Assembly: GCF_041146795.1 (NCBI RefSeq)
Contig: NC_135167.1
Coordinates: 1,813,454-1,877,453 of the forward strand
Direction of reading: 5' to 3'
From: Maylandia zebra
Lineage: Eukaryota > Chordata > Actinopteri > Cichliformes > Cichlidae
DNA length: 64,000 nucleotides
Below are positions 22,401 through 37,400 of this stretch, in pieces (position 1 is the stretch's first letter; every line of letters starts with the position of its first letter). The notes beneath the pieces are model-generated. The model saw only the letters and a program-made list of their open reading frames with translations. It searched no databases and was not told where the DNA came from. The translations under genes were made by a program, and so were the position numbers.

Positions 22401-25400
22401 AATAGAATAAAAATATACAATAAGATAAAAATAGAATACGAATGCTATATACAACTGAGTAAAAATACAACGATGACAGAAAGGATTATTGCACTTAGTG
22501 TTATTGCACATGTGTGGATGTGTGTGTTTGTTCAGTTAAAGTCTTTGTTGTGGAGTCTGACAGCAGTGGGGAGGAAAGACCTGCGAAATCTCTCCGTCCC
22601 ACACCGTGGGTGCCGCAGTCTCCCACTGAAGGAGCTGCTCAGTGCTGTCACAGTCTGCTGCATGGGGTGGGAGACGTTGTCCAACAGGGATGACAGCTTA
22701 GCCGCCATTCTCCTATCACTCACCACCATAAGCCTTAGATCCAGCGTTCCCTCTGATCTGGGACTGTCCACTGTTAGTCCAGTATAGTTAATGTAAGCCA
22801 ACTGGAAAGAGGATTGGAAAACGTGGCCTAGTCTGGTTTCTGTGGCAGCGTTTAGGTAGCAGGGTCACAATGTGCAGTAAACATCGTGAAAGCATGGCTC
22901 CATCCTGCCTCGTATCAAAGGTTCAGGATGCTGCCGGTGGTGTTCGTGCTACACTTTGAGCTTCATTTAAGCTCCACATCCTGCCTGAGTATTGCTGCTG
23001 ACCGTGTTCGTCCGTTTGTGACCGCCATGCGTCACGCCACAAAGCTCAGATCGACTCAAACAGGTTCATTGAACGTGATGACGAGTTCACGGCAGTCAAA
23101 CGTCAGTCAGCAGAGCGCCTTTGGAAGGAGGAAGGACGGGAGGTTCGTGTCACGGATGCAGACGATAAATCTACAGCAGCTGTGTGACGCCATCCTGTCG
23201 ACACGGACCAAATCTGCGTGTTTAATCTGAGCCGTGAAGGAGAAGCTGTACCTTCAGTCTCGTTCCATCAGAACTTTGTGTTTGTGTGTCTAGTTAGATG
23301 TTGGATGATGCTGGTCCAAGATTGGTTCAGAGCGCTGGATCAGGTATCACCAGAACCTGCCCGTCTATCCATCTCACTCCATGACGCTCTGTGTTTACTA
23401 AGCTAACATAGCATGGAGCTCAGAGGAAGCTAACAGCACAGAGCCGTCAGTGTGGAGGAGTTTCTGTGTGATGAAGGTTATTTTTGTTTCTCTTCTGCTT
23501 CAGTCTGCTGCTCAGAGATGCTCTCACAGCCAGACCGAGAGCAGGAAACCAGGAACTAACGTGACGAGAACAGAAAGACTCCCACACTGAGCTGAAATCA
23601 GCCTGTAATTTATCCCAGTTTATCCCAGTTTTCTCCTGAATTCAGTAACTGTTTATTCTTGGATTTATTTACTTGTTAGGTTTCATTGAAGAAGTGTTTA
23701 AAATGGTCATTGAAGAATAACTGAAGCTGTTGTTTTTACTGATGGACACAGTGTGACACACAGAGACTTCAGGAGGAGAACAAATGAGGCATAAAACAAA
23801 GATCTGAACTTTTTTAATGAGCAACAGCAGGAAAAAGCTTCGATGGTCACGTGGACTCGAAGGAAGATTGGAATAAAAACTGAGGAAGAGGAGCTGAAGT
23901 GTCAGCTCGGCGAGGATGTCCTGTTCAGGCAGTGGATGTGGATCTTTAAAGGTCCACAGCAGACAGGACAGACTTCACCAGAACGTCTTTTAAAGACAAA
24001 TAGTGACAATGATGTCATCTACTTGAAACCGCAGGCGTCTTTATTTAGTCTGTAACCTTTGGGTGATTTTTCTGGTTGAAGCTCGAGGTAAACAGACCGG
24101 TCGTGTCTCAGCGGCTCAATAAAGACGAGCTGTGTGAACTGAGCGCGATGTGGGTTTGCGGTGTGTCGGGATCGCGATCTGCCCCAGTCTGTCACTCAGT
24201 CACAGCTGTGGTTTTCCTCATCTGCTGCTCTCTTTGCCGTGCAGTCGCTGAACAGGTGGAGCTCGCCATCCGTGACGTTTTAACACTGTTGTCGTCTCAC
24301 ACGCTGAAACCAAACGAGAGCCATAACACTGCCTGTCTTCATCAGAGCGAGGCTTGTTTGGGGATTTTTAGCCCAACCTCTACTTTCAAGCTGACGGGTC
24401 TTTAGTCTGATCCAGCTCACGTACGATTTCATCGTCTCAGGCAGCTTAGGGCTGCAGAGCATCGCCTCCATTTCGCCCAAGCGCTGCGTCTTTCCCAGCG
24501 TTGTCCAATGAACGATGACCTTTGGGATCAGTGATGTTCATCACCAGTGCTTTGTGAGGACAGTTTGTAGCTTGTGTGTTAAATTCAGGTTATACTGTCT
24601 GATCCTGAAAGGCTGAATGATTGGATGCTGTAAAGCCTGCGATACTTCCTCTTCACGCCGGAGGATGGAAATGAACTCTGTCACAGGACTGTTGTGTTTG
24701 TGTTTGGGCCACATGGTGTGATCGCACATTAACACCCCGCCCCCCCGACGATCGATTACCTGTGATTGGATGGGAGTCCAGAGAAGACTGTTTCTGTTCT
24801 TTAGCACGCTTTACGAGGTTTACGTCCAGGTGTAGCCCACCTCTCCTCCAGTGACAGCGAGGATCGACTCCAGGATCCTGACTGAATGTCGACACATTAC
24901 ATCCTGGTATATTAAGTATTTTTGTCTTGTAATATTCTAGTTTTTATGCAGATGCTTTTCTTGCTTTCATCCATCAGAGAGTTTGTCAAAGGCATTGTTG
25001 CTCTTGCAGTTTTGACTTTGACGCGCAGCTTTAGTGCTGAAGTCATTCTCACTCACAGAGTTTGGAAAGCGAGACTCTCGCTGTTTTCTTGAACTTTAGT
25101 TATAAATGGCTGAATGTGAGGTGAGTCAAACCTCAGCGGGCACTGAAACGACAGGAAAGCAATGAAATCTAACTGCACAGAAATCGTTGTTTCGTGTTCT
25201 TTTAAAAATACATTTTGGAATAACTTAAGAAGCATTGATGTCAGCAGAGCGGAGGTGAAACGATCTCAGGTGTGAGCGGGGGTCTTGATTCCGGGTCTGG
25301 TGGAGGCCTCGCTGCACGCCCGCAGCCTCAACGACCTGGTCTGTCTGCAGCTGCAGTTTGTTCTTACGCTAACCTGCTGCGTTCGCTCGCCACCTGCAGC

Positions 25401-28400
25401 AGGAACAAGATGCCGCTGCTCAGAGATGCAGCTGACAGCTCGCTGCGCCGAGCCCATCCATCTTTAATGATCGGTGATGGAGGACCGAGCCCCGGTCGCC
25501 TGGCGGTCTGGCTCATTAACATTTCAGCAGCTCATCATTATCATCATCACTGCTGCTTCCCTGTGACGTAAATCAGCCGGTTTATGTTGGCAGTGCGAGG
25601 CGAGAGTCCTCCAGCCGAGCAGCAGAAGGTTTATGATGCAAAGATTTCCCAAAAGGTGAAACGTTACACTGGCTTCTGTTTGATCCCCCGAGGAAACACC
25701 CGGTTCTAGCACAGCACGCCGTTTCCTGCTGAGTGTCATTTTAACCAGGTTTTATTTTGTTCATCGGGATAGCAAAGGATGCAGGTTTCTGTCAAACAGG
25801 GCGACAGTCTCGGTGCTTCAGCTGCGCTCAGAGCAGTCGTACATGTGTGCGACTCGCCGAGCAGACGAAGATGTGGAGCCAGAAAAACCTGCAGACGATT
25901 CCAGTCTGGTGGTTTTTATTGAAGGAACGCTGGCCTGTTATAATATCCTGTTTATCTGCAGTGGAGCTTTGATGTTTTTAAGTTTTGAAGGTGTCAGGTT
26001 GTTACTGTTGTTACTGCTGTGTAACAATCGTTTTGTTTGAATTGCTTTTCATTTTAGTTTCTTTTGTAATAACCTTTGATCTCGTGATGAAAACGAGTTT
26101 GTGTGGCTGAACTGATGCGTTCGCCTGATGGACCTGAAGCCGCGGTTGGCAAATGGTGACATCAGCACAGTGGTGCAAACATTTATACTGGTTTCATGTA
26201 TCGGCTCTTGCGGTCTTCTGCTGAGTGATGGTGCAGATGAGATCGTTGTTTTGCGGTGGTCTCTGCAGGACGCTCGTCCATGCTGGAGAAACTCACTCAG
26301 ACTCTGTTAGCTGCAGACGTTACCTTCAGTGTAACTGGGGCTTAATTAAACGTTGGTGGCTTAACTGGGAAACTGACTGGTTCTCACCTGTGACGTGAAG
26401 CTTGATCGTGGCCCTGCAGCTTCAGCAGACGGGCTTTTGAGTTTCTCAGAGCCCAGTTAGCACATTTTAATTATTTTATTGTGAGTTTGTTGAAAGTGGA
26501 AAACGGCCTAACCTCGGCCCGATGGTCAGACCACCTCTGTTTAAAACTGTGACTCCTGGAAGTTAACGCAGGCAGACGGAGCTGCCGGCGCTCCACACGA
26601 ACCAGACGACTGTAAAAACAGCAGCTGATGTTTGTCGCTCTGACAACCTTTGCAGGAGTTATCAGAGAGGTGGCCTGAAATCTCCCGACCAGATTAGCTT
26701 CTGACTCACCCGATGGAGACGTTTCCTCAAAGACACGGGGAGTCATTTAAAACTAAATGATTTTGTGAAGAAGGTCAAACAAACACACGTGCACCGGCAC
26801 AGCCCACACTGCAGCACTTTATCACTAGTTCACTTGTTCATCTCCCTGACCTTTGACCCTGAGATGTTTTAAATCGAATATTTTCTCATGACGTCTCTCG
26901 GTCGTGTTATCTGACCTTAATGATTCATGGAAGACGCAGAGTGCATTGTCGCTGCGCACTTATTAACTCAAGTTAACAAGTGAAGACAGAAAAGCTTCTC
27001 TGCAAGAGTCAGATTTGTTTGTGACAAATAAGTGATCGGTGTAATCAGCTGCCTCTGCAGCGAGTCTCGCAGCCCACAGACGGACTCCATCTCCTCCGTA
27101 TTCTGCATCTGTGACTCCAGCTTCATGATGGAGGTCTCCACCTGCTGCAGGTTCTCGTTAGAAAACCCATCCAGCTGCAGGAGGAGGCAGAGGAGGAGGA
27201 GGCGGGAATTTTCTGGAGAAGCAGCTGATTAACATCAAGAACCAAAACGAGCAGAGCGACGTGCCTGCAGGGAGGCGGGGACTGTGTCACTGTCGGAGAG
27301 ATGAGAAATAAAACACGAACAAGTAGAAATTGACATTTTTCTGTAACCATGTGATCCATAAACTAAAATGTTGTTTAATAAGGGTTGAAATTTGAACTCG
27401 AGCTCATCAGAAGAGTGTTTACTCGGCTCACAGAGCAGGTGAGCAGCACGCTCTTTTCTGCACTGCTTTAACAGATATAAGAGTCGCCCCCTGCTGGATA
27501 TTAGCAATAATGCAGGTTTAAGACACCTGTGCATTGTTTGACTTCACTTGTCAGAACTTGAAGGTACGCCTGACTTATGATGACATCCAGTGATGTTCGA
27601 AGGTCATTCAGCTTGGTCTGTGAACACAAAACCCCACAGCCAATCAGAATGAAGCTGGCCTAAAGGGGGAGGGGTTGAAACTGTATCACAAGTTTCTGCT
27701 CTGAAGGCCCAGCGTGGTCAGCAGACCTGACAGGAAGTATGTGAGGCGATGTGTCTGACTGAAGGAACCATAATGACATTAGACGTGACCATCAGCAGTC
27801 GACGCGTGTCCCTGTAACCACGGGGGATTAATCCAGTAGTTTCACGCCGTCCTGTCTAACGTATTTTATTTTCTCGTAAATCCTCTCGCGTCTGTTTTCT
27901 AGGAGACGACCTCGTTAACTCGTTTCTGTTTGATTCCCTGAAACTGAGCCGCTGTTTGTAGGTCGGGCTCAGAAACAGAAGTGACGGGAAACGCAGCACA
28001 ATGACTGCAAGGCTGCTGCTTCCTTCCTGCTGAACGCATGAGGAAAGCTCCACCCACGGCGTGCGCGCACACACACACCTGACTGTGAACGCTGTGGTTG
28101 CATTCACTGCAGCTCACACTCACTCTGTAGAGTAAAGGCTGCTTAAATATAAAATAATGACACTGGCGAGTGTTGATCAGTCAGCTGGGTCTTAAACACA
28201 CCTTCGTGGGCGCTGTGTTACTCCTGCGTGCAGTCATGATAAAGTTGCTCTTCACACTCAGACCAAAGATTTTCTCACAGCTGTGATGCGTGTGCGTGTG
28301 TAAGTTTAGCGTGTCCAGGGTGACGGCAGCGCTGCTTTGATGATAAATCCAGTCGTAGGTCTGCAGAGTGTGTGCGCTCTTTTATGGCGCAGTCAGATTA

Positions 28401-31400
28401 TTGCTCAACACTGACGCTCAAAGTCCTCGAGTGTAAGTTCGGTCTTATGAATTCAGCTTTGACTTCACGGTGGTTTTCATTAAGGTCACAGGAAGCGTTT
28501 CCACAAAGCAAAGGAGGTTTTTTATTTTTGACTCTGCTGATTAGCTGAGTATTGGTAAAGGCTCGCTTAGCAGCAGACACAACAGAGAGCCAATCAGAGA
28601 GCAGGAACAGGTCAGGTTGACCTAAGACGTGGTGAGGTTGACGTGACCTTTTCCACATTGTTAGTGGGAGGTTGTTGAAAGCCTCCTGAGGCTGCTGATT
28701 CGTCTTTTTTCTTCCTTGCGTGCTCTGACTGTGTTGTGTCTCTAACAGGTCGCTTTTTCCTTTAAACGATGTCTGACTGTCGCGCGTACACTCTGATGGT
28801 CGTCATCCTGCTTTGTTTCGTTTTGCCTCCTGCACGCAGCGAGGCGGTCACTTTGCTCCGGTCTGCTTCCTCTCTCCTGTTTCCCTGCAGGCCTCTGGTC
28901 AGCTCCCTGGTTCTCGATGTCAGTCGGCTGCTTCTCCACAAAGTCTCTGGGTCGCTGTTTCCAACAGCTGCAGCGGGTGGAGAAGCGGCTCCGGCCTGAG
29001 CAGAACAAATGTGCTGAAAGCCCGAGTGATGCGAGCGTCGCCGGAGGCGTGAAGTTTATCAGTGGCGTTGTTCGTGTACACGACGCTCTCCGTGTGGGGA
29101 AACACCGACCAAGCTTCACGCAGACGTGCAGGAGCGTCTGAGGACCAAGTCACAGCTTTGTTAGCAGGACAAAGCGAGTACTGACCTCCGGCCTGTAATC
29201 GCATCAACCTATCAGCTTGTTGATGGTGTGAACAGCAGTGAAGCGTCCCCTCCAGCTCAGCTCTGTGCTCTGGGAGCTCGCTGAAACAATACGTTCCTGC
29301 AAACACACACAAAGCACACACAGCTGAATTCCTGTGTGCGTGCGGAGGCCGGTGACTCAGCGTCGCGAGAGATTCCTCTTTGTTTTGACGGGAATCTGCT
29401 GCTCGCTCCGGCGGGCGCCGTGGTTTGACCGGTGTCACTCTCTCCCCGTCGTTAATAACACACCTCAGCTCAGAGCGTGACGCTGACTCACAAACGCACA
29501 ACAACCCAGCTGAGCTCGCCTTCCTGTTTCTCCACTCCTCCAGACAAACTTTCCGACACGATCCGTCACGCTGTGAGGCCGAGCGAAACGCCGAGCGGGG
29601 ACGGGAGCGCGCGTCGGTGCGGACGAGTGTTAAAGCGTTTAATTAACCTCCGGACGCTTTTGATTAACCTTAAAATCTGAAGTCAGATCTTTTCCAAGAG
29701 GTTAAAACAAAAACTAGTTTTTAGTTTCAGGGGAAAAAGAGAGAAAAGTTTTGGACCTGAAGATTAAATTAAGTTTAATGAATACTTAACGACCCAGCGA
29801 ACTCTACTTCCTTTAAGATGAGTGTGTCTTTGTTCAGTGTGTAGAGCTGTCACATGAACATTTATTCTGTGCATTTATTGAAGTTGAGGTGGGACAACGG
29901 GTAGGACCGCCGTCTCACAGAGGCCGTCGCTGCTCTGAGGCTGCACAGACAACATTCCCTGGACTTCCTGGATGTTGTTGGGTGTGTTTCATTTGGACGT
30001 GCTGGAGACGCTCAGAGACGCAAACAAATGCCCCAAAGTTTGGTTTGATTTTCAGACGTCGGACGTGTTCTTGCCCCAACTTAAGATCTTCTGAAGAGCT
30101 TTTAGAGTCATACTTCTTCATTTTTAGGCCTTTCCTTTTGGGAAAGTCAGAAATATTCAATAAAAATTGAAGAGAATGCAACAGGTTAATATACGAGGCC
30201 TCGGACGCCCTCGCAGAGGCTGGAAGCTGATGTTTACGTGTGCGCTCTGGCTGCAGCGTTATTGCTTGGCGTGTGTGTGTGTGTGCGTGCGTGCGTGCAA
30301 TCTGAGCTGCACAATCAAAGAAATGCTGCAAAGCTGCTGCTGCTTTGATCTGTGAGGAGACGTTAACATCCTGATGAAGATGGCGGCGTGCGGGGAGTCG
30401 GCGGGTTTTCACTGCTGAGCCTCGTGTTCAGCGCTCGGGATCATTTCAGCTCTAATGTGTCGGTTCACGTGGAGTCTGCGTGGATTAAAAGTCTGTCTTA
30501 GCCACCTGTAACCTGCTGCTAATGCATCTGGCCTGCAGGCTTTGTGCCGTCTCCTCCTCTGACATCCATCAGCTGCCAAAGGCTGCGTTACTTTGGAAAC
30601 AGTTACACATGGTTACATTTACAAACAGTTACATTTCACTTTACATTCAGATGAACTTCCACGTTGTCCTTCATGATAACACGTTGCCTTTAAAACTGCA
30701 TCTTTTGCACATGTTTTAAAGGAGACTTGTTAGCGTAGCTTAGTATAAGTCACAGTTCAAACTAATCCATCTTTTTGTTACAGTGTCTTAGTTTAACTCC
30801 TGGTGCTCTCGAGGCTGCTGCAGGCCTTTGTCTCACTCTCCTGTCTCTGCCCTCATCATCCTCACCGTGCAGCACATCTTTAAGCTCGGCGTGTGACAGC
30901 CCACGGGGTCAAGGTGTCCCACAGAAACCTCCTTGTGATGTCATTTGTCTGCTCGTACACAAACTTTCATTGAGGGTCATTTAACCCCCATCCTGCTCAC
31001 CCGTGCTGACTGTGCTGATCCAAGGATAAAAACCTGTAATAAAATGTAGCCTGAGCTTGGATTACTGTAAATACGCTGAGCTCATTATTATTAACTTCAA
31101 ACGTTCAATGGGAACGTCCAACGCTGGAGCAGGAGATACACGTCAGGAAGTGCGGAAAAGAAACCTGAACGTTGAACTGATCATTCTTTGTTTTTAGGAA
31201 AAGTCCCGGTCACGTGGCTAACCACGTCCCGACCCCAGCTCTGTGCTTGTGCTTCTGTGATGATCTAGACGGAGCGTGCAGCGAGTCTGCAGCGAGACGT
31301 TCAGCCTTCCTGTTCAGCGCCCCCTCCTCTGTCCTAGAAAGGCTCTGCCCGTCAGATTGGGCTCATTTCTCTGAGTCTGCTAATTTTACCCAGGCTCTGA

Positions 31401-34400
31401 CCCACTTGGTGAATCTTTCCTGCTACTCGGCAGCACTTGTAGTCGAGCCTGAAGCGCACACACACACACAAACAAACACACCCCACTCTGCGGAGTGTTT
31501 GGACTCGACGGTTGGCCGAGCGATCGTGTTGTGACTGCGTTCGTTAAACTACTGAAGGTGACACTAATGCTGTCGGGCACAGTCGGCTCGTAGCTCGGCG
31601 TGCAGCCAATCAGAGCTCTGAGTTTATTATGAAACTGAGCAGTTGCACTGCAGCTGGACTTCCTGACGTTTCAGTATCAGGTGGATAACATCCCTAAAAC
31701 CTTTCTGGGCTTTTCTCAGGGGTTTGTACACTTTTACCAGCTGTGGTAAAAGTGATCGCACAGCTGGGTGCAGCTGGACAGGTGTGCAGCTGGATGCAGC
31801 TGGACAGGTGTGCAGCTCACAGGTCTTAGGTTGGTCGGGAGGACGTAGGCTCAGCATTAATGACGCTGTGATGAAAGGCTACTTGTTTTGGGACAAATGT
31901 CGGCGGCGGCGTTTCCAGCGCTTCGCCTCGTCCCGTTTATTTAAACGAGATCTTCAGGCTAACTGGCTGATGAGTTACCAGGTAAAGCTCGTGTAACGTG
32001 ATATTAACAAGCAGGCCTGCAGTTATGAAGGTGAATATTAGATCATGCACAGGTGGGTTCTGCCAGAAAACTTTGTTAGCTGCAGCGCTGCTGGGATGTT
32101 CATGGAGTGTGGTCCACCAGTACAGGCAGCTATGTCTCTGCACTGGTTTGTACTGGTTTGCCTTCTTTTGACTGGTTCCATTCCATGTTACTGTCCTCAA
32201 AGCTTTAAAAATGGTTTCCCTCACTGATCTGTGCCTCGCTGCAGTTCAGCGGCGGCCTACAGGGACCAGAGATAAGACGGGATGTCCTGTATCGATCCTC
32301 GTATTGATCTCATTCTTTGTACTTAATCCAGTAAAATCAGCACCACGAGTAACTGACTGACTGGATGACGTTCAGTTACCTGAAGGAGAAGCTGCATCCG
32401 ATATGACGCCTCGCCACGGCGTCACTCCGCTGTCGTTTACAGCTGTTTGTGTGATTTGTCAGTGGGCTGTAAACGGCGCCGTATGATCGGTTTATCACAT
32501 GAGCAGCAGGACGCTGAGAGTCCAACAGCTGAGAACATGACACAGCGCTGAGTGGATGGGACACACCTTTATTACCGGGTGTAACGTGGCTCACCTGTGC
32601 TCTTTACACCTAAGACGTCTGACCTCATAACAAACATCGTCTGATCCAGAGGACGGCGTATCAGGTGCATCGTCTCAGGTTCTGCGCTAACGTACGATCA
32701 GGTTTAGTTTCTTCTGCACCTGTAACAGTGCTGATGGTCCAGTCCTGGGCTGTTCATGGATCTCACGACGATGTTTGCTCTTTGTTTCCTGCTGTAACAG
32801 AAAAATCTATCTGTGATAGTGTGGAGCATAGAGCGTGTCCTGTATATGTCCAACAGGTGAGTTACAGGTGAACATGCTCCGCCGTGCAGCTGTTATGAAG
32901 GAGAATTATCTACACAGAGCAAACAGTGTGTGTATCCGGCTGTAAACATGTTTATTATGCTGTGAAGTTTGAACAGGAGTCTGTGGGGCTGACTCACTGC
33001 TGCCTCTGCTGGACGTCAGAGGAACTGCAGATGTTTGGACTTCACGTGTCTGAAGGTTGATGCTCAGTTGAAGTTGATGTTGATGCTCAGTTGAAGCTGT
33101 AGCGGTGCTGCTTTGTGGTCATCGTACTCGTGTAGAAGCGTCTCTGAGGTGGACGACACGCTCCGTCTGCCTCAGTAATCCTGAATTTCCCCTCGTGGAT
33201 GTGATTTCCTGCCGCTCGGCGCCCGTCGCGTCGTCTCACATCTGGTTGAACCTGAAAGTCTCGTGTCGTGTCTCCTGGCAGTTCTCAGGTTAGCAGAGCT
33301 GCAGGTTGCTGTGTGATCTCCAGGCTCTGAACTCAGCCTGCAGGTAGTTTTTACTGAGCTGCTGTTACAGGAAGACCTCGTAGTTTCAATTCATGTCGTG
33401 AATAAAAGGCTGCAGTCACCACGTAACGTTTTCAATGTTTTGCTGGCGTGTCCGTCCCTCCACAGTACCCCCCACCCTGCATGTTTTTATTGCACATTAG
33501 CTTCTGGTTCAGCTCAGCGTGTCTTAAACATGCTGTTTAGTTTTTATAAGCAGAGGATTAAAAAGGCCAAACAGACCTGGGATCAGCGTGCAGAAGCATG
33601 AATCAGACTGACCTTAAAGTTTATTGATCCCTAAATAAACACAGATATGGGTCAGATTTCAGCTCAGGCTGCAGTCGCAGGTCTGACTGGCCCACTGCCC
33701 CAAATCTGAGAGCTTTACTTTGTGTTCAGAGAATTTTTATCCTCTTTAAACGGCGTCCGCGCTGCTGTTACTGCTGTGTGAGCGCCCGGCAACTCCAACC
33801 AAACCGTCAGCCAATCAGAGCCTCTGACAGTAACGAGTAAATGTAATTAAGTTACTCTCAGCGGTCTGCTTTACACCTTTTTACTTTAGAGTGTCATCGC
33901 TCAGCACCACCTTCCAAGTGTCGATGCAGTTTACTGTGTGATGTGCACTTTTATTTTGAAAGGCACCGGCCTTCATTATATCACGAATAATGTAAACGTG
34001 CTCTGTAAGTGATCAGTGTGTTACTGTTGTCCAGCTAAATGCTCACACTAATAAAGTTTCTTTGAAGTGGCGACAGTGTTACTGCGGCTCGTTAGCCATT
34101 GGTCGATGCTCGTGTTTCCTGTGTTTCCTGTGTAAACCCGGCACGTTTACCAGTGTCCATCACACAGGCTGCGAGTGAAGTCAGTCTGTCCGTGTGGAGC
34201 TCTTTATAGCCCAGAAAACATGGAGTCACATACGGCGCTGTGTGAGCCTGCTTCAAACAAAGATGTCACACGGCGTGGGAACGAAGTTAAACGTGTGTAA
34301 AATCTGCATTTCTAATTGAAATGACCGTCACAGGAGGAGGTCCGTGTTTCGGCGTCTCTTCCAACACCACAGTGACAGATTGTGAGGATGATGTCATCCT

Positions 34401-37400
34401 CGGATAAATCCCAGAGGCGTTAAACGGTGATTAATGGAGCGACGGCTGGAGCGTGAGCCGGGTTTACTCAGATGTGTTGAAATTTGAATGCAAGCAGGGA
34501 AAACTTTATTGAACGCATTCAGAAGCACAAATGTTAACAAATAAAGACGCTTCAGGCCTCTGTGACTCTGTGTGCTCTCTCTGTGCAGCTCCTCAGTGAA
34601 AAGATCAGCGGGGCGGAGGGGACGAAGCTGGAGGAAGACTTCTTAGAGATGGAGCGGGTGAGTCCAGCACACGCCGAGGGTTGCGGCCGGCCTGCTCACC
34701 GCTTTCACTCATACGCTCGGGACAGAACTGGGAGGTCTCGTCATCTTCAGCTGACGAAACACTTCACTCGGGCCGTCCGCTTTATTTAACTCGCCGTTAA
34801 AACGTTTGTTAGCTTTAGGAATTGTACGATTTCACAACAAACTGAACCGTTTGCTGAATTTAATCTTTCAGATGTCATCCTGACATTTAACTGCAACCTT
34901 TTTTCAGAAAATCGAGGTGACCAGCAAGTCGGTGCTTGACCTCCTGTCCAAAACAACAGAGTACCTCCAGCCTAACCCAGGTGCGAAACACCTCCATGTT
35001 TGCTGTTCTTTGAGCTTTCTGTGCTACAAACTCAAACCTGCGTTTGATTCTTTGTTTCCTCGCCAGCGTCTCGAGCCAAACTGAACATGCTGAACACGAT
35101 GTCCAAGATCCGAGGGCAGGTGAAGACCACCGGCTACCCCCAGACCGAAGGCCTGCTGGGCGACTGCATGCTGCGCTACGGCCAGGAGCTGGGAGAGGAC
35201 TCTTTGTTTGGTACCAGCTCTCAGATGCCTCAGGTCCTCTAACAGCTGCACAGAGGCCGTTACAGGCGGCGCCAGCGCAAACCCTGCACTGGCACCGAGG
35301 CGTGAGCACGGTCATCTTTGGCCTTTCACTGCAACATTTAACATGGACGCAGCTGCTTAGTACAAGACGCATGCAGAGCGTCAGTGTTACAGTGATGCAG
35401 CAGTTTTCAAAGATTGCTCCGTAATAAAATCTGCACAGTGCACCACAAGTTTAAAAGCATCAATGTTGTGAATGCTGCTTTGCCTCCTTCATGACGTCAG
35501 GTGTCAGCGTGACGCTCGGTGTTGCTGAACAGGCGGTCTGCTGCAGAACGCTGCATGTCGGACAAAAGCCTGCAGGACTGTGTGCAGGTTACAGTGCACA
35601 GTCATACAAGGCAGAAGTGTCGTTTGTAATAATGGCCAGCAGGGGGCGTGGCCTCAGGTTAGAGGAGGCGGTACGATTGCAGCCTGACGTTCATTTTAAA
35701 ATTCTGGCCGTCAGAGTCGGAAAGCAGCCGAGTCTGAAACCAAGTCACCGGCCAATGAGTGTGCAGCGTCCCTCCTTTGAGCTGGTCACTCGCTGTGAGG
35801 TCAGGATGCAAAGAACTACAGATTTCCTCCCTCGTCGTGTCCCTGTGTTTGCGCCCCTCTGTGCTGCTGTTAGTCGGCTGCGTGTGTCAGTGTTGAATGA
35901 GGAGTTTGTACCTTGTAGATGATTTTATTGAGATCACTGTGATAACGGCTCATTGGAGGCGGCACCTCTCTCTGTCCTGCAGGATGCGCTCTGGTGGATG
36001 TGGGTGAGGCCATGAGGCAGATGGCAGACGTGAAGGACTCTCTGGACATAAACGTCAAACAAAACTTCATTGACCCCCTGCAGAATCTACAGGACAAGGA
36101 CCTCAAAGAGATCACGGTAAAGACAGACGAGAGACTGCGAGGTTCTCTGACCGCTGGCGCCGTTTGCAGCGCAGCAGAAACACGCGCTGAAATTTCTGCA
36201 GCGAATTTGCAAACGGTTTGAAATCTGCCTGTCGGGGCGCTGCACGCACAGATCATCCTACCTCTGCTTTACTGCGCGAGATGCTGTGCAGCAAACCTGC
36301 AGCTTCTCCTCTCCGTGTGCCGAGCTAATGCTAGCTGCTAACCCTCTGACCTGCACCTGGACTCTCAGGTGTGTGGGCGGAGTCACATCAGATATTTGGG
36401 CCATTCTTCTGATCGTGAATTTCACTCTTACACTCGAGTTTTTAGACGACGTTATCCTCAGTACACTCGCCTCTTATACGCTGCTCGTGGCGTTTAGCCT
36501 CGTGACCTCCACCTGCACACGCCTGATCACTTCGCCTCCACATCAGCTCAGTAAATCTGTTCACGATGGTTTTAAATGAAATGTTTTTGTAAAGAAACAC
36601 ACAGTGTGACGTGCGTGTCGACGTGTTTCTGCCGCTGGTGTTCGCAGCATCACCTGAAGAAGCTGGAGGGCCGCAGATTAGACTTTGACTACAAGAAGAA
36701 GCGTCAGGGGAAGATCCCGGACGAGGAGATCCGGCAGGCGGTGGAGAAGTTCGACGAAAGCAAAGAGCTGGCTGAGAGGAGCATGTTCAACTTCCTGGAG
36801 AACGACGTAAGAGACGCGAAGACGCGGGTAACGGGGAGGGTTTCACACGTGAGACGTTATCGTTTAACGTGCGTGCGTGCGTGTGCGTGTGCGTGTGTGT
36901 GTGTGGCCACCAGGTGGAGCAGGTGAACCAGCTGTCAGCACTGATCAAGGCGGCGTTGGAGTACCACCAGCAGTCGTGTGAGATCCTGCAGGAGCTCAGT
37001 GGGAAACTGCAGAAGAGGTAAGAGAGCCGCTTCTCCTCCGCTGCGATCGGGGTTCGTGTCTGCGTGGCGTTCGCGGCGCTCGCGGCATTCTTCGGGACGT
37101 CGTTTCACGCTGTGAACAGCAGGTCTGTCAGCAGCGTTTTTAAAGCGGGAGCTCACTGAGTTTGTCTGTCACTGAAGGTGTTTTTCACACTTCAGCTTCT
37201 GTTCTTGATGAAAGCGTCTGGATTTGGCCGCCGCTCGCTGTCGGCGGATTGCGCAGACATCAGAAGTTTTATCCTCCTGAAATGTCAGAGCCTGTTACTC
37301 CATGTTTCCATCAGTAAAGGCTAAAAACACTCGTTAAACACGCGCTCAGTAAGGTAGAAGTAGCGAGTAAGAGCGCTTATAAACCCTGAAATTTGCTGAG

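Larger units (their letters stand above)
16473..34588 (+). other. sh3gl3: sh3gl3 intron 1 (about 18 kb)
   Basis: No host exon was recognised inside. It contains a decayed LINE reverse-transcriptase piece (17490-17730), LINE tails (19625, 22218), a 19-base G-run (19837-19855), a hAT MITE (20372-20590), an R1 repeat (32881-33030) and short tandem repeats (31769-31816, 33058-33100). The short open frames across it show no family motifs. Enhancers are possible but not visible. Confidence 0.7.

Noticed and set aside
28742-29504. Overlapping open frames of 125 and 194 codons on the minus strand in sh3gl3 intron 1
   Set aside because: No domain, no splice context, and equally open frames on the other strand; judged to be chance.
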